A DNA stretch of 64,000 nt from Undibacterium parvum (GCF_003955735.1 NZ_CP034464.1:2728001-2792000); one strand, 5' to 3'; shown: positions 47,951-60,213, counted from the first letter of the stretch. Translations and numbers: made by a program. Notes: generated by a model from the sequence alone, not told the origin.

Positions 47951-48424
47951 ATGCAAAAAAAAGCAATGGATTTCTGGGTTGGAATATTCGTATTACTGGG
48001 TGCCGCTGCGCTGCTGTTTTTAGCGCTGAAAGCCGGCAATATGAGTACATTTTCTTTTGATACCACCTATGATGTAACTACCCGATTCGACAATATAGGC
48101 GGATTAAAACCCAAGGCAGCAGTTAAGAGTGCTGGTGTGGTAGTTGGTCGGGTCAGTGAGATACGTTTTGACGATAAAACCTACCAAGCTACGGTCACTT
48201 TACGTATGGAAAATCGGTATAAATTCCCTAAAGATAGCTCGGCCAAAATTCTTACGGCAGGCTTGCTCGGTGAGCAATATATTGGCTTGGAGGCAGGCGG
48301 TGATGTAAATAATCTAGTCGCCGGTGACCGCATAAAAATGACACAGTCAGCGATAGTTCTGGAAAATTTGATTAGTCAGTTTTTATTCAGTAAAGCTGCT
48401 GAGGGCAAGGACGAGAGTAAATGA
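47951..48424 (+). CDS. mlaD: Mla MCE-domain substrate-binding protein MlaD
   Basis: 157 residues from ATG 47951 (AAGG upstream). One N-terminal membrane helix (about 9-27) and a single MCE domain (DVTTRFDNIGGLKPKAAVKSAGVVVGRV, GLLGEQYIGLEAGG). It forms a hexameric ring on MlaE that receives lipid from MlaC. It overlaps mlaA by 4 bases (ATGA). Confidence 0.95.
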   Translation: MQKKAMDFWVGIFVLLGAAALLFLALKAGNMSTFSFDTTYDVTTRFDNIGGLKPKAAVKSAGVVVGRVSEIRFDDKTYQATVTLRMENRYKFPKDSSAKILTAGLLGEQYIGLEAGGDVNNLVAGDRIKMTQSAIVLENLISQFLFSKAAEGKDESK

Positions 48425-49233
48425 AATCAGCAATCAAGACTTTAAACAGGCAGTATCAACAAACTATATTGCGCTGCTTAGGGATATTTGTTTTTAGCTT
48501 GTTGTTTACAGCTTGCACTAGCGTTGGCAATATCAAAACCGGAGCCAGTGCTACTTTGGATACAATTAAGACCGGTGCGGTCAATACATTGGATACCATC
48601 AGTGAAAAAACTAATATAGGCAACAACCCGCGTGATCCTTTGGAGGGATTTAATCGTGCGATGTTTAGTTTTAACGAAGGCTTGGATGACTATCTGTTAA
48701 AACCATCGGCCGAGCTTTATCGCTCTGTATTGCCTTCATTTGTGCAAACAGCAATCGGGAACTTTTTTGCTAATGCCGGTGATATCTGGACCGCCGCAAA
48801 TAATTTCATGCAAGGTAATGTGACTGATGGTGTCAATGACGTCATGCGCGTCGCGTTTAACTCCACCTTTGGACTTGCTGGTTTTATTGATATAGCTTCC
48901 GCCGCCGGCATGCCTAAGCATAGGGAAGACTTTGGGCAAACTCTGGGGCGTTGGGGGATGCCAGCTGGGCCTTATGTTATGTTGCCACTATTGGGAGCAT
49001 CTACTTTGCGCGATACCATAGCGACCCCAGTCGATTTTAAAGGTGACTTTCTGTTTTCTCAGACTTCAGTGAGCGTGCGTAATACCTCTACGGTACTGCG
49101 CTTTGTTGATAGACGTGCTTCCGTGTTGGATGCGAGTAAGTTGATCGAGGAGGCTGCTTTGGATAAATATGTGTTTATTCGTGATGCCTATTTGCAGCGA
49201 CGTGCGGGTCAAGTCAATCCGGATAAAGATTAA
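48421..49233 (+). CDS. mlaA: Outer-membrane lipid-asymmetry lipoprotein MlaA (VacJ)
   Basis: 270 residues. The signal sequence ends in lipobox LFTAC (Cys near 32). VacJ signatures: DPLEGFNRAMFSFNEGLDDYLLKP, FGQTLGRWGMPAGPYVMLPLLG and RDTIATPVD. It removes phospholipid from the outer leaflet and hands it to MlaC. In E. coli it is unlinked; here, as in this order, it is inside the mla operon. Directly coupled to mlaD. Confidence 0.95.
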   Translation: MKSAIKTLNRQYQQTILRCLGIFVFSLLFTACTSVGNIKTGASATLDTIKTGAVNTLDTISEKTNIGNNPRDPLEGFNRAMFSFNEGLDDYLLKPSAELYRSVLPSFVQTAIGNFFANAGDIWTAANNFMQGNVTDGVNDVMRVAFNSTFGLAGFIDIASAAGMPKHREDFGQTLGRWGMPAGPYVMLPLLGASTLRDTIATPVDFKGDFLFSQTSVSVRNTSTVLRFVDRRASVLDASKLIEEAALDKYVFIRDAYLQRRAGQVNPDKD

Positions 49234-49348
49234 GGCAGCCCATCGGTACTGGGGCTTGTGCTTGTCAACCAAAATTGAGTTCGAGTGTTTAAGGTTTAAT
49301 ATTGTTTTGGCGCTATATGCAATATATGCGCACTATGAAAGTTTTGAT

Positions 49349-49990
49349 ATGAAAATATTTTCTCATTTTTTATTTAGTTTGTTGCTTGCTTCAGGTTTTA
49401 CAGTAAATGCTTACGCGGCGGATGAAGCACCTGATCAGTTAATCAAGCGTTTAAGTCAGGAAATCTTAGACACTGCTAAAGCTGACAAAGAGATTCAGGC
49501 TGGCAATCAAAAGCGTGTTTATGATTTGGTCGAAAGCAAAGTTTTGCCGTATATCGATTTTTCCAGAATGACTTCTTTGGCAGCTGGGAAAAGTTGGCGT
49601 GAAGCCAGTCCTGAACAACAAAAACAATTGACTAACGAGTTCCGCACTCTGTTGGTGTTTACTTATTCCGGTGCGATTTCACAAATTAAGGACCAGCGCT
49701 TAGAGTTTAAGCCTTTTCGTGGTTTGCCAGATGATACTGAGGTAGAGGTAAGAAGTCAGGTGATACAGGCGCGAGGTGAGCCAGTGCAACTGAGTTATCG
49801 CCTGGCAAAATCGGCGACAGGTTGGAAAATTTACGATATCAATGTATTAGGTGCCTGGTTGGTAGAGACTTACAAAGGAAGTTTTTCTGCTGAGATCAGT
49901 AAGTCAGGGATAGATGGCTTGATTAAGGCTTTGGTCGAGAAAAATAAAAAACTAGCGGCTGCAGGCGCCACCAAGACTGCTGCAAAATAA
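49349..49990 (+). CDS. mlaC: Periplasmic lipid carrier MlaC
   Basis: 213 residues from ATG 49349; the open frame extends further upstream into mlaA but only this start gives a signal peptide (about 1-24, AYA|ADE). The MlaC (Ttg2D) fold is indicated by YIDFSRMTSLAAGKSWREASPEQ, EFRTLLVFTYSGAI and DINVLGAWLVETYKGSF. It shuttles phospholipid between MlaA and MlaD. Confidence 0.94.
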   Translation: MKIFSHFLFSLLLASGFTVNAYAADEAPDQLIKRLSQEILDTAKADKEIQAGNQKRVYDLVESKVLPYIDFSRMTSLAAGKSWREASPEQQKQLTNEFRTLLVFTYSGAISQIKDQRLEFKPFRGLPDDTEVEVRSQVIQARGEPVQLSYRLAKSATGWKIYDINVLGAWLVETYKGSFSAEISKSGIDGLIKALVEKNKKLAAAGATKTAAK

Positions 49991-50001
49991 GCGGAGCGTT
50001 T

Positions 50002-50277
50002 ATGTATTTCGCAGAGCAAGAAATTAGTTTACGCAATGCGGTCCTTGCTAGCGAGGCTGGGATGATGGCTATTAAGTCGGGCGAAACCGAGTTTGACTTA
50101 TCTAGATTAAGCATTGCCGATTCCTCCACGGTAGCAGTGATGCTTAGTTGGCAACGTGCCGCGAGTCAACAGGGTAAAACCCTAGATTTCCATGCCATAC
50201 CCGAAAGCCTCAATAGTTTGCTGGCTTTGTATGGTCTGACCGAATTGCTTGGACTAACAAAGCAACATCAGTCTTAA
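50002..50277 (+). CDS. mlaB: STAS-domain protein MlaB
   Basis: 91 residues, a single STAS fold with the conserved DLSRLSIADSSTVAVMLSWQRAA. It binds and activates MlaF. 11 bases after mlaC. A 10-bp hairpin follows its stop at 50303-50326. Confidence 0.88.
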   Translation: MYFAEQEISLRNAVLASEAGMMAIKSGETEFDLSRLSIADSSTVAVMLSWQRAASQQGKTLDFHAIPESLNSLLALYGLTELLGLTKQHQS

Positions 50278-50302
50278 ACGCCAAAACTGAAATTGACGGG
50301 AA

Positions 50303-50326
50303 TAAGATCATGCAAACATGATCTTA
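50303..50326. repeat. Perfect 10-bp stem-loop after mlaB
   Basis: TAAGATCATG, loop CAAA, CATGATCTTA, followed by an A-run rather than a T-run on this strand. It could protect the mla transcript end or reduce read-through. Confidence 0.6.
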
Positions 50327-50443
50327 AAAACCGGCCATCCTGCACTGAAAAATCCCCTATAATGCAAGGTTTTCGCTGCCGTTGTGGCGATCTACCTATA
50401 CACAACATATCCGCAACATAGACGCAACAAGATACCCCGCCTT

Positions 50444-51355
50444 ATGGCCGCCATAAAAATTACCAATGTTGAAAAACGCTATCAGTCCTTACAGGCGCTG
50501 GGTGGTGTGTCGCTGACTATCGAAGAAGGTGAATTCTTTGGTTTGCTGGGGCCCAATGGTGCCGGTAAAACCACACTGATTTCTATTATTGCAGGTTTGA
50601 ATCGTGCTGACTCAGGAACCGTAACCGTGCAAGGGCACGATGTGGTGACTGACTATCGCGCCGCACGTAAAAATATTGGTGTGGTACCGCAAGAACTGGT
50701 ATTTGATCCATTTTTCACCGTGCGCGAAACTTTACGCATGCAGTCTGGTTATTTTGGGATTAAGAATAACGATAAATGGATAGGCGAGATTATGGAAAAT
50801 CTCGATTTGAGCAATAAAGCTGATGTGAATATGCGCGCCTTATCCGGCGGCATGAAGCGCAGAGTGTTAATTGCGCAAGCGCTGGTGCATAAGCCTCCGG
50901 TCATTGTGCTTGATGAACCTACCGCGGGTGTTGATGTGGAATTGCGCCAGACGCTGTGGAAGTTTATTGCGCGTTTAAATAAGGAAGGTCACACCGTGGT
51001 GCTGACTACCCATTATCTGGAGGAGGCGCAAGCCTTATGCAATCGCGTTGCCATGTTGAAAGCGGGTAAAGTTGTCGCGCTCGATAGTATGGCGGGTTTG
51101 ATCAAGCGTATCTCCGGCGCACAAATGAAACTCAAGTTAGGCCAGGGCAGTTTGCCTGACAGTCTGCGCGCTTTAGCGATCCCTCAGGACGGAACTCCTG
51201 TCGCCAATCAAACAGTTTTACGCATTACTAATTATTCTGAAGTCGAACCTATCTTGGCGGCCTTGCGAATGGCAGGTTGCGTGATAGAGGACTTGCAACT
51301 GCAACAGGCTGATCTGGAAGATGTCTTCCTGCAAATTATGGAAGATGGCAAATGA
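50444..51355 (+). CDS. ABC transporter ATP-binding protein, YadG-like
   Basis: About 303 residues from ATG 50444 (MAAIKITNVEKRYQ); an earlier GTG at 50384 is less likely. Walker A GPNGAGKTT, signature LSGGMKRRVLIAQAL, Walker B VIVLDEPTAGVD and a C-terminal regulatory extension (about 225-303). It is 4-base coupled to a type 2 permease. Homologues YadG/YadH have no proven substrate. Confidence 0.9.
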   Translation: MAAIKITNVEKRYQSLQALGGVSLTIEEGEFFGLLGPNGAGKTTLISIIAGLNRADSGTVTVQGHDVVTDYRAARKNIGVVPQELVFDPFFTVRETLRMQSGYFGIKNNDKWIGEIMENLDLSNKADVNMRALSGGMKRRVLIAQALVHKPPVIVLDEPTAGVDVELRQTLWKFIARLNKEGHTVVLTTHYLEEAQALCNRVAMLKAGKVVALDSMAGLIKRISGAQMKLKLGQGSLPDSLRALAIPQDGTPVANQTVLRITNYSEVEPILAALRMAGCVIEDLQLQQADLEDVFLQIMEDGK

Positions 51356-52107
51356 GCGGTTTTCAAACTTTACTGTATAAGGAAGTACTGCGCTTTTGGA
51401 AAGTGGCGACCCAAACCATTACTGCGCCTATCGTCACAGCCTTATTGTATTTGCTGATTTTCGGACATGTACTTGAGGCGCATGTGCAAGTCTATCCTGG
51501 CGTGAAATACACCGCTTTCCTGATACCCGGCTTGGTGATGATGAGCGTGCTGCAAAATGCCTTTGCTAATTCATCTTCTTCCCTGATCCAGTCAAAAATT
51601 ACCGGTAATCTGGTGTTTATTTTATTGCCACCTTTGTCGCATTGGGAGGTATTTGGCGCCTATGTATTGGCTGCGATAGTGCGTGGATTGACGGTGGGTA
51701 GCGGCGTTTTTCTGGTGACCATCTGGGTCAGTGATCTGAGTTTCATTGCGCCCTGGTGGATAGCGATTTTCGCTTTGCTGGGGGCTGCGATGCTGGGAAC
51801 CATGGGCTTAATTGCCGGTATCTGGGCGGAAAAATTTGATCAGTTGGCCGCGTTCCAGAATTTCCTGATCATGCCTGCAACGTTTTTATCGGGCGTATTT
51901 TATTCCATACATTCTCTGCCGCCATTTTGGCAAAATTTGTCACGCTTTAATCCGTTTTTTTACATGATAGACGGTTTTCGTTATGGCTTTTTCGGCCAGT
52001 CCGACGTCAACCCCCTGACCAGTGCGGCAATCGTGAGCGCGTTTTTTATCTTGCTAACGACAATTGCAGTGCAAATGCTGAAGAGCGGTTATAAATTACG
52101 ACATTGA
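51352..52107 (+). CDS. ABC-2 type permease, YadH-like
   Basis: 251 residues, about six membrane helices with the ABC-2 signature QNAFANSSSSLIQSKITGNL and GVFYSIHSLPPFWQNLSRFNPFFYMIDGFRYG. Forms an exporter with the ATPase just upstream, which it overlaps by 4 bases. The mla-yadGH-ibaG-murA order is common in betaproteobacteria, hinting at a cell-envelope role. Confidence 0.9.
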   Translation: MSGFQTLLYKEVLRFWKVATQTITAPIVTALLYLLIFGHVLEAHVQVYPGVKYTAFLIPGLVMMSVLQNAFANSSSSLIQSKITGNLVFILLPPLSHWEVFGAYVLAAIVRGLTVGSGVFLVTIWVSDLSFIAPWWIAIFALLGAAMLGTMGLIAGIWAEKFDQLAAFQNFLIMPATFLSGVFYSIHSLPPFWQNLSRFNPFFYMIDGFRYGFFGQSDVNPLTSAAIVSAFFILLTTIAVQMLKSGYKLRH

Positions 52108-52191
52108 GTTATCGCACTAATTTACGCAAAATTGCCGCATCTGTTCTGTATCTTTTAAGCGGCACTCCTTATTTTTATTCGAAAGAAAATC

Positions 52192-53678
<1,487 letters not shown>

Positions 53679-53684
53679 GCGAAC

Positions 53685-54350
53685 ATGATGACTATGCCAC
53701 CGAATCAGCAATTGACACTGGCGCTATCCAAGGGCCGGATTTTTGAAGAGACCTTACCGCTGCTGGAAGCGGCCGGAATCCGTGTCACAGAAGATCCGGA
53801 AACTTCACGCAAACTGATATTAGCCACCAATGATCCAGCGGTGCGCGTGATCATTGTGCGTGCCTCGGATGTGCCAACCTACGTGCAATATGGTGCTGCC
53901 GATTTTGGTGTGGCGGGTAAAGATGTCTTGCAAGAGCATGGCGGTGCTGGTTTGTATCAGCCTATCGATCTCAATATTGCGCATTGCCGCATGTCGGTAG
54001 CGGTCTCAGTCGGTTTTGATTACGCCACTGCAGTACGCCAAGGTGCACGTCTGCGGGTGGCGACCAAGTACACTGAAATTGCACGTGAACATTTCGCCCG
54101 CAAAGGGGTGCACGTCGATCTGATTAAACTCTATGGCTCTATGGAGTTGGCACCCTTAGTTGGTTTGTCCGATGCCATCGTCGATCTGGTCAGTACCGGG
54201 AATACCTTGCGCGCCAATCATTTGGTCGAAGTCGAACACATCATGGAAATTTCTTCGCGTTTGGTGGTGAATCAGGCCGCGTTAAAACTAAAGCGCGAAC
54301 GTCTGCAACCTATCATAGAAGCATTTGACCGCGCCTCCAAAGGAAAATAA
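53685..54350 (+). CDS. hisG: ATP phosphoribosyltransferase, short form
   Basis: 221 residues: the short catalytic form lacking the C-terminal regulatory domain. [21 protein letters not shown] opens the protein and the PRPP loop region is [18 protein letters not shown]. Short HisG needs the HisZ partner (an HisRS paralogue) for activity and feedback, so hisZ is expected elsewhere in the genome. First step of histidine synthesis. Overlaps hisD by one base (TAATG). Confidence 0.97.
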   Translation: MMTMPPNQQLTLALSKGRIFEETLPLLEAAGIRVTEDPETSRKLILATNDPAVRVIIVRASDVPTYVQYGAADFGVAGKDVLQEHGGAGLYQPIDLNIAHCRMSVAVSVGFDYATAVRQGARLRVATKYTEIAREHFARKGVHVDLIKLYGSMELAPLVGLSDAIVDLVSTGNTLRANHLVEVEHIMEISSRLVVNQAALKLKRERLQPIIEAFDRASKGK

Positions 54351-55699
54351 TGTTGGATCAAAATAGCCTCAGCTCGCCACTATCTCTGATTGCCAGACTT
54401 GATGCCAGCCATGAAAATTTTCCTGCGCAGCTTAGCCAATTATTAGCATTTGAAGCCAGTGAAGATGAGGCGATCGATCGTACTGCTGCGCAGATACTTG
54501 CCGATGTAAAAAAACGTGGCGATGTAGCGGTGCTGGAGTACACCAATCGATATGACCGACTTAGTGCTAGCAGCGTGCAACAACTGGAAATTGGCCAGCA
54601 CGAACTGGAGGCGGCGCTGGCCTCTTTAGCACCAGAACGGCGTGCGGCTTTAGAGATGGCAGCGCAGCGTGTGCGGGCCTATCACGAGGTGCAAAAAACA
54701 GCATGCGGCTCGGCTGGTTTTAGCTATACCGAAGCCGATGGCACCGTGCTCGGGCAAAAAGTTACGCCTTTAGATCGCGTTGGTATCTATGTGCCCGGCG
54801 GTAAAGCCGCTTATCCTTCATCGGTATTGATGAATGCGATTCCGGCCAAAGTGGCCGGTGTAACCGAAATCATCATGGTAGTGCCGACTCCGGATGGAAT
54901 TAAAAATCCTCTGGTACTGGCCGCTGCCGCCATCGCTGGAGTCGATCGTGTATTCACCATAGGCGGGGCGCAAGCGGTAGCTGCGCTGGCTTACGGCACG
55001 GCGACCATACCGCAAGTGGATAAAATAGTCGGCCCTGGTAACGCCTATGTGGCCGCCGCCAAACGGCGGGTGTTCGGTACAGTCGGTATAGACATGATCG
55101 CCGGCCCTTCCGAGATTCTGGTGATCTGCGATGGCAGTACCGATCCGGACTGGATCGCCATGGATTTATTTTCGCAAGCCGAGCATGATGAGTTGGCGCA
55201 ATCGATCTTACTATGCCCGGATGCAGCCTACCTCGATGCAGTGGCTGCCAGTATCGCTAAGCTGATCGCGACCATGCCACGCAAAGAGATTATCGCTACC
55301 TCGCTGGCCAATCGCGGTGCCCTGATCAAGGTCGCCGATATGCAGCAAGCCTGTGATATTGCCAATAGCATCGCAGCTGAACATCTGGAAATCTCGACTG
55401 ACAATCCGCAGCAATGGGCTGATAAGATACGCCATGCCGGTGCCATGTTCCTCGGGCGTTTTTCATCCGAAGCTCTGGGTGATTATTGTGCCGGTCCGAA
55501 TCATGTGCTGCCCACTTCACGCACAGCGCGCTTCTCTTCGCCTTTGGGCGTGTACGATTTTCAGAAGCGTTCTTCGATCATCCATGTTAGCGAGCAGGGT
55601 GCGCAAACTTTAGGTGTGGTGGCCGCGGAACTGGCTCATGGCGAAGGCTTGCAGGCGCATGCGCGCAGTGCCGAATACCGCTTGAAATCCAAAAATTAA
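54350..55699 (+). CDS. hisD: Histidinol dehydrogenase
   Basis: 449 residues. Catalytic and zinc-binding signatures [38 protein letters not shown] and [10 protein letters not shown] are present. NAD-dependent oxidation of histidinol to histidine, the last two steps. Followed after 8 bases by family 1 palindrome copy F and then a DNA methyltransferase rather than hisC. Confidence 0.98.
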   Translation: MLDQNSLSSPLSLIARLDASHENFPAQLSQLLAFEASEDEAIDRTAAQILADVKKRGDVAVLEYTNRYDRLSASSVQQLEIGQHELEAALASLAPERRAALEMAAQRVRAYHEVQKTACGSAGFSYTEADGTVLGQKVTPLDRVGIYVPGGKAAYPSSVLMNAIPAKVAGVTEIIMVVPTPDGIKNPLVLAAAAIAGVDRVFTIGGAQAVAALAYGTATIPQVDKIVGPGNAYVAAAKRRVFGTVGIDMIAGPSEILVICDGSTDPDWIAMDLFSQAEHDELAQSILLCPDAAYLDAVAASIAKLIATMPRKEIIATSLANRGALIKVADMQQACDIANSIAAEHLEISTDNPQQWADKIRHAGAMFLGRFSSEALGDYCAGPNHVLPTSRTARFSSPLGVYDFQKRSSIIHVSEQGAQTLGVVAAELAHGEGLQAHARSAEYRLKSKN

Positions 55700-55707
55700 A
55701 AAACCAC

Positions 55708-55786
55708 CTAGCCCAAGGCGCATATTCCATGCGGGTTTCCAGCCTATTGCCTCGGAAAGGCGCATGGAATATGCGCCTTGGGCTAG
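55708..55786. repeat. Palindrome family 1, copy F, perfect 26-bp arms
   Basis: Arms 55708-55733 (CTAGCCCAAGG then CGCATATTCCATGCG) and 55761-55786 (CGCATGGAATATGCG then CCTTGGGCTAG) are exact complements over 26 bp around a 27-base loop. This is the best-preserved copy in the window. It lies within the his gene run, 8 bases after hisD. Confidence 0.95.
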
Positions 55787-55868
55787 CTGCCGTTTGGATT
55801 TGTCATCATGCCAGGGCCAGCCGTATTATTCCAGCGTTCTGCCAACGGCCGTGCGCTAAAAGGTATCC

Positions 55869-56951
55869 ATGAGCAGCTATATCAATACGATTTTCAATGA
55901 AGATGCGGTACTGGGTTTAGCCAGGATACCGGACGGCAGTATTGATTTAATTCTCACCGATCCACCGTATAGTTTGGGCAAGGATTACGGTAATGACTCC
56001 GACAAGCAAGCCGCTGCCGACTATCTGGCCTGGACCGAACGTTGGATCATGGCGGCCTTGCCGAAATTAAAACCAAACGGCAGTCTGTATATTTTTTTGA
56101 CCTGGCGCTATTCGCCAGAGATTTTTGTGTTGCTCAAGCAGCACATGATCATGCTCAATGAAATCATCTGGGATAGGCGAGTGCCTTCGATGGGCGGCAG
56201 TGTCAGAAGTTTTTCATCGGTGCACGACACCATAGGTTTTTTCGCTAAAGCCAAGGGACATTATTTCGATCTCGACGCGGTGCGTATCCCCTACGATGCT
56301 GCCACCAAAAAAGCCAGGTCGCGCGCTATTTTTGTCGGCGCCAAGTGGCTAGAGCTTGGTTACAATCCCAAGGATTTGTGGAGCGTATCGAGGATACATA
56401 AAGAAAACCCCGAGCGTGCCGACCACCCCACCCAAAAACCTTTAGAGATCATAGAGCGTATGCTGCTGGCATCTTGTCCGCCCGACGGTATCGTGTTGGA
56501 TTTGTTTATGGGCAGTGGCACCACCGCGGTGGCGGCCAAGCGTTGCGGTCGCAACTTCGTCGGCTTTGAACTGAATTCCGATTATTGCGACATTATTCAA
56601 ACTAGGCTGGCGTCTCCGGAATCTGACAGAGTCGCGCTCAGGAATCAGCCTAGTGAGCCTATCCGCGCCAAAGCACCGAAAATTTCCCCGCCCGTAAAAG
56701 CCAAGCGCGCTCGTAAGTCACTTACCACAGCGGCTAAACCAGCAGCCAAGCCAGCAGCCAAGCCAGCAGCCAAGCCAGCAGCGAAATCAGCAGCGAAATC
56801 AGCAGCCCAGCCAGCCGCGCTAAAAAGTGCCGGAAAAAAAGCCAAATCGGCGGATGCGGATACCAGCATCAGCGCCAAAAAAACGATAAAGAAAACCAGC
56901 AGGTCTAGCCTTGCTGCGGTTGTCAGCGATCTGCCCCTAACGAGTGTTTAG
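55869..56951 (+). CDS. Site-specific DNA methyltransferase (beta-type order), orphan
   Basis: 360 residues. Catalytic motif IV is DPPY in [15 protein letters not shown] (near 31-34); the SAM motif FMGSGTTA (near 219) comes later, with [13 protein letters not shown] before it, so the order is that of beta-class N6-adenine/N4-cytosine enzymes. After about 255 the protein changes to a Lys/Ala/Pro-rich, histone H1-like tail encoded by seven 12-bp tandem units (56736-56819). No restriction gene is nearby, so it is an orphan regulator-type or defence-remnant methyltransferase. It interrupts the his gene order and is flanked by palindrome F. Confidence 0.9.
   Translation: MSSYINTIFNEDAVLGLARIPDGSIDLILTDPPYSLGKDYGNDSDKQAAADYLAWTERWIMAALPKLKPNGSLYIFLTWRYSPEIFVLLKQHMIMLNEIIWDRRVPSMGGSVRSFSSVHDTIGFFAKAKGHYFDLDAVRIPYDAATKKARSRAIFVGAKWLELGYNPKDLWSVSRIHKENPERADHPTQKPLEIIERMLLASCPPDGIVLDLFMGSGTTAVAAKRCGRNFVGFELNSDYCDIIQTRLASPESDRVALRNQPSEPIRAKAPKISPPVKAKRARKSLTTAAKPAAKPAAKPAAKPAAKSAAKSAAQPAALKSAGKKAKSADADTSISAKKTIKKTSRSSLAAVVSDLPLTSV
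56736..56819 (+). repeat. 12-bp tandem repeat in methyltransferase tail
   Basis: Seven imperfect 12-base units of the type AAGCCAGCAGCC encode the repeated KPAA/KSAA tail. Unit number is likely to vary between strains without breaking the frame. Confidence 0.85.
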
Positions 56952-56974
56952 ATATTTCAAAAGTGAGTAAGTCT

Positions 56975-58045
56975 ATGTCCTTGATTGCGAATATTATCCG
57001 TCCTGAAGTGCTTGATCTGGCGGCCTACCACGTGCCGGATTCGGTCGGCTTTGTGAAGCTCGATGCGATGGAAAATCCTTACACTTTGAGTGCGGATCTG
57101 CAGCAAGCACTGGCCACGCGCTTGGCCAAAGTGGCGCTGAATCGCTACCCAGTACCTAGTTACAGTGGCTTGAAAACCGCGATCAAACAACAACTTGGCG
57201 TACCTCAGGATTACGATCTGGTACTAGGTAATGGTTCGGATGAATTGATTTCTATGGTCTCTATGGCCTGTGCCAAAGCTGGCGCCAAGGTATTGGCACC
57301 GTTGCCAGGCTTCGTGATGTATGCGATGTCGGCGCGCTTGGCGGGTATGCAGTTCGTTGGCGTGCCTTTAAACGCCGATCTGACTTTAGACCTGGCCGCG
57401 ATGCTAGCCGCCATCGCCGAGCATCGACCCGCCATCACTTACTTGGCATACCCGAATAACCCTACCGGCACTTTGTACGAAGTGGCGGATATCGAGGCAA
57501 TCTTGCGTGCGGTCGGCGACACTGGCGTGGTGATACTGGATGAGGCGTATCAACCGTTTTCACCAGTCAGCTTCATGTCGCGTTTGGGCGAATTCGATAA
57601 TCTACTGGTAATGCGCACAGTCTCCAAGCTAGGTTTGGCGGGTATTCGCCTCGGTTACATGACGGGAAGCCAGGCCTTGCTGGAACAGTTCGAAAAAGTG
57701 CGACCTCCTTACAATATCAACGTACTCACTGAGGCCGCGGCAGAATTTATGTTAGAGCAAGTGGCTGTGCTCGATGCGCAAGCTGCGCAGTTATGCGCGC
57801 AACGCGGCGTCTTGACCGAGGCTTTGGCGCGCTTGCCTGGCGTCACAGTTTTTCCGTCGGCGGCAAATTTCCTGCTGATTAGGGTGCCGCAAGCCGAACA
57901 AGTATTCGCTAAATTAGTGAAACAAAAAATATTAGTTAAAAATGTAGGTAAAATGCATGTGCTGCTGGAAAACTGCTTACGTATTACGGTCAGCACCCCA
58001 GAAGAAAATTCCCTCTTTCTTGATGCTTTTAGTGCATCATTATGA
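56975..58045 (+). CDS. hisC: Histidinol-phosphate aminotransferase
   Basis: About 356 residues from ATG 56975; a GTG at 56963 in frame is possible. A class I/II PLP aminotransferase with [40 protein letters not shown] and the PLP Lys in [13 protein letters not shown]. Converts imidazole-acetol phosphate to histidinol phosphate. 11-23 bases after the methyltransferase stop. Confidence 0.96.
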   Translation: MSLIANIIRPEVLDLAAYHVPDSVGFVKLDAMENPYTLSADLQQALATRLAKVALNRYPVPSYSGLKTAIKQQLGVPQDYDLVLGNGSDELISMVSMACAKAGAKVLAPLPGFVMYAMSARLAGMQFVGVPLNADLTLDLAAMLAAIAEHRPAITYLAYPNNPTGTLYEVADIEAILRAVGDTGVVILDEAYQPFSPVSFMSRLGEFDNLLVMRTVSKLGLAGIRLGYMTGSQALLEQFEKVRPPYNINVLTEAAAEFMLEQVAVLDAQAAQLCAQRGVLTEALARLPGVTVFPSAANFLLIRVPQAEQVFAKLVKQKILVKNVGKMHVLLENCLRITVSTPEENSLFLDAFSASL

Positions 58046-58091
58046 ACGCGTCTTTGTCAACTAAGCCCTTTAGCCTTAATAGCCCCTAATT

Positions 58092-58688
58092 ATGCAAGCT
58101 CAACGCACCGCCCAAGTTACCCGCAACACCAATGAAACGCAGATCCGCGTCGCCATCAATCTGGATGGAACCGGTAAGCAAAAACTCAATACCGGTGTTC
58201 CATTTTTAGACCACATGCTCGATCAGATTGCCCGTCATGGCCTGATCGATCTGGAAATCGAAGCGGTCGGTGATTTGCATATCGATGCTCATCATACGGT
58301 GGAAGATGTCGGCATCACCTTAGGACAGGCGTTTGCTATTGCCATGGGCGACAAGAAAGGAATACGCCGTTATGGTCATGCTTACGTGCCTCTGGATGAA
58401 GCCTTGTCACGCGTGGTCATCGATTTTTCCGGTCGCCCAGGCCTGGAGTTTCATGTGCCGTTCAAACGCGCCATGATAGGTTCGTTTGACGTCGATTTGA
58501 CGCATGAATTTTTTCAGGGTTTTGTGAATCACGCGCTAGTTTCAATGCATATTGATAACTTGCGTGGCGACAATGCACACCACCAATGCGAAACCGTGTT
58601 TAAAGCTTTCGGCCGCGCTTTGCGTATGGCCTCTGAACTCGATGCGCGCTCAGCTGGTACTATACCTTCTACCAAGGGTAGTCTTTAA
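58092..58688 (+). CDS. hisB: Imidazoleglycerol-phosphate dehydratase
   Basis: 198 residues, monofunctional (no fused phosphatase). Metal-binding HHTVEDVGI and [15 protein letters not shown] motifs, and [16 protein letters not shown] at the start. A separate histidinol phosphatase is needed elsewhere. Confidence 0.98.
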   Translation: MQAQRTAQVTRNTNETQIRVAINLDGTGKQKLNTGVPFLDHMLDQIARHGLIDLEIEAVGDLHIDAHHTVEDVGITLGQAFAIAMGDKKGIRRYGHAYVPLDEALSRVVIDFSGRPGLEFHVPFKRAMIGSFDVDLTHEFFQGFVNHALVSMHIDNLRGDNAHHQCETVFKAFGRALRMASELDARSAGTIPSTKGSL

Positions 58689-58721
58689 TCCTCAAACTCC
58701 TCGCTTCACTAGCAGTTCATT

Positions 58722-59360
58722 ATGAATAAAATTGTTGTTGTCGATTATGGTATGGGCAATCTGCGCTCAGTGGCACAGGCTTTGCGCGCTGTTGCACCGG
58801 AAGCGAACGTAATCATCTCTGGCGAAGTCGCCGATATCAAGAGCGCAGATCGACTGGTCTTGCCAGGTCAGGGTGCGATGCCCGATTGCATGCGTAGTTT
58901 GCGTGAGTCTGGCGTGCAGGATGCCGTCATGCAAGCGGCGCGTAGCAAACCCTTGTTTGGGGTTTGTGTCGGCGAGCAAATGCTGTTTGATGTCAGTGCC
59001 GAGGGGGATACACCGGGTTTGGGTCTATTGCCAGGCAAGGTAGTGCGCTTCGATTTACGTGGCCAGATGCAGGCAGATGGCTCGCGTTTCAAAGTGCCGC
59101 AAATGGGTTGGAATCGCGTCCGCCAAGCGCAGCCACATGCGCTCTGGCAGGGCATAGACGATGACGCCTATTTCTATTTTGTGCATAGCTATTTTGCGCA
59201 ACCTGAGAACTCCCTGCATACCGTCGGCGAAACCGATTACGGCAGCATGTTTGCTTGTGCGGTGGCCCGTGATAATATTTTTGCGACACAATTTCATCCG
59301 GAAAAAAGTTCTGCGGCTGGCTTGCAGTTGTATAAGAATTTCGTCCACTGGAAGCCTTGA
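58722..59360 (+). CDS. hisH: Imidazole glycerol phosphate synthase, glutaminase subunit HisH
   Basis: 212 residues, class I glutaminase. Nucleophile C82 in [10 protein letters not shown], and His-Glu in [12 protein letters not shown]. Supplies ammonia to HisF. The first lines ([17 protein letters not shown]) are typical. About 60 bases before hisA. Confidence 0.97.
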   Translation: MNKIVVVDYGMGNLRSVAQALRAVAPEANVIISGEVADIKSADRLVLPGQGAMPDCMRSLRESGVQDAVMQAARSKPLFGVCVGEQMLFDVSAEGDTPGLGLLPGKVVRFDLRGQMQADGSRFKVPQMGWNRVRQAQPHALWQGIDDDAYFYFVHSYFAQPENSLHTVGETDYGSMFACAVARDNIFATQFHPEKSSAAGLQLYKNFVHWKP

Positions 59361-59421
59361 TCCTTAGGCCATTTTTGTTTTTGTTAAACTCTCATTTTCA
59401 CCTTTTTCATAGATACTCATC

Positions 59422-60213
59422 ATGCTGCTCATTCCTGCCATCGACCTGAAAGACGGTCACTGCGTACGCCTGAAACAAGGAGACATGGATCAAGCCACGG
59501 TCTTCTCTGATGCTCCTGCCGAAATGGCACGTCATTGGTTAAAGCAAGGCGCGCGCCGTCTGCATCTGGTGGACTTAAATGGTGCGTTTGCCGGTAAGCC
59601 AGTCAATGAAGCGGCAGTCAAGGCGATTTTGCAAGCGGTGCGCGAGTATGCTGAAGAAACCGATACCGAAGAAGTTCCTGTGCAATTGGGTGGCGGGATA
59701 CGCGATCTTGACACCATAGAGCGCTATCTGAACGACGGCTTGTCCTACATTATTATCGGTACCGCTGCGGTCAAGAGCCCCGGCTTTCTGGCCGATGCCT
59801 GTGCCGCGTTTCCAGGGCAGATCATCGTTGGTATCGACGCCAAAGATGGTAAAGTTGCCACTGATGGCTGGAGCAAATTGTCCGGTCACGATGTCATCGA
59901 TCTGGCGCAAAAATTTGAAGGTTATGGCGTCGAAGCGATTATTTATACCGATATCGGTCGCGATGGCATGATGGGTGGCGTGAATATCGAAGCTACGGTT
60001 AAGTTGGCGCAAGCCGTGAGTATCCCCGTCATCGCATCGGGCGGTGTGCATGTATTGGCCGATGTTGAGGCTTTGTGTGCGGTGCAGGATGAAGGTATCT
60101 CTGGCGTTATCTGCGGTCGTTCAATTTATGAAGGCACGCTTGATTTGTTGTCGGCGCAGGATAGGGCGGATGAGTTGAGCGGTGAATTTGATAATGAAGA
60201 AGATCTTACATGA
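59422..60213 (+). CDS. hisA: ProFAR isomerase HisA
   Basis: 263 residues, (beta/alpha)8 barrel. [16 protein letters not shown] (catalytic Asp) and [16 protein letters not shown] (second Asp) flank the half-barrel repeat; [13 protein letters not shown] and [13 protein letters not shown] bind phosphate. Overlaps hisF by 4 bases (ATGA). Confidence 0.98.
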   Translation: MLLIPAIDLKDGHCVRLKQGDMDQATVFSDAPAEMARHWLKQGARRLHLVDLNGAFAGKPVNEAAVKAILQAVREYAEETDTEEVPVQLGGGIRDLDTIERYLNDGLSYIIIGTAAVKSPGFLADACAAFPGQIIVGIDAKDGKVATDGWSKLSGHDVIDLAQKFEGYGVEAIIYTDIGRDGMMGGVNIEATVKLAQAVSIPVIASGGVHVLADVEALCAVQDEGISGVICGRSIYEGTLDLLSAQDRADELSGEFDNEEDLT

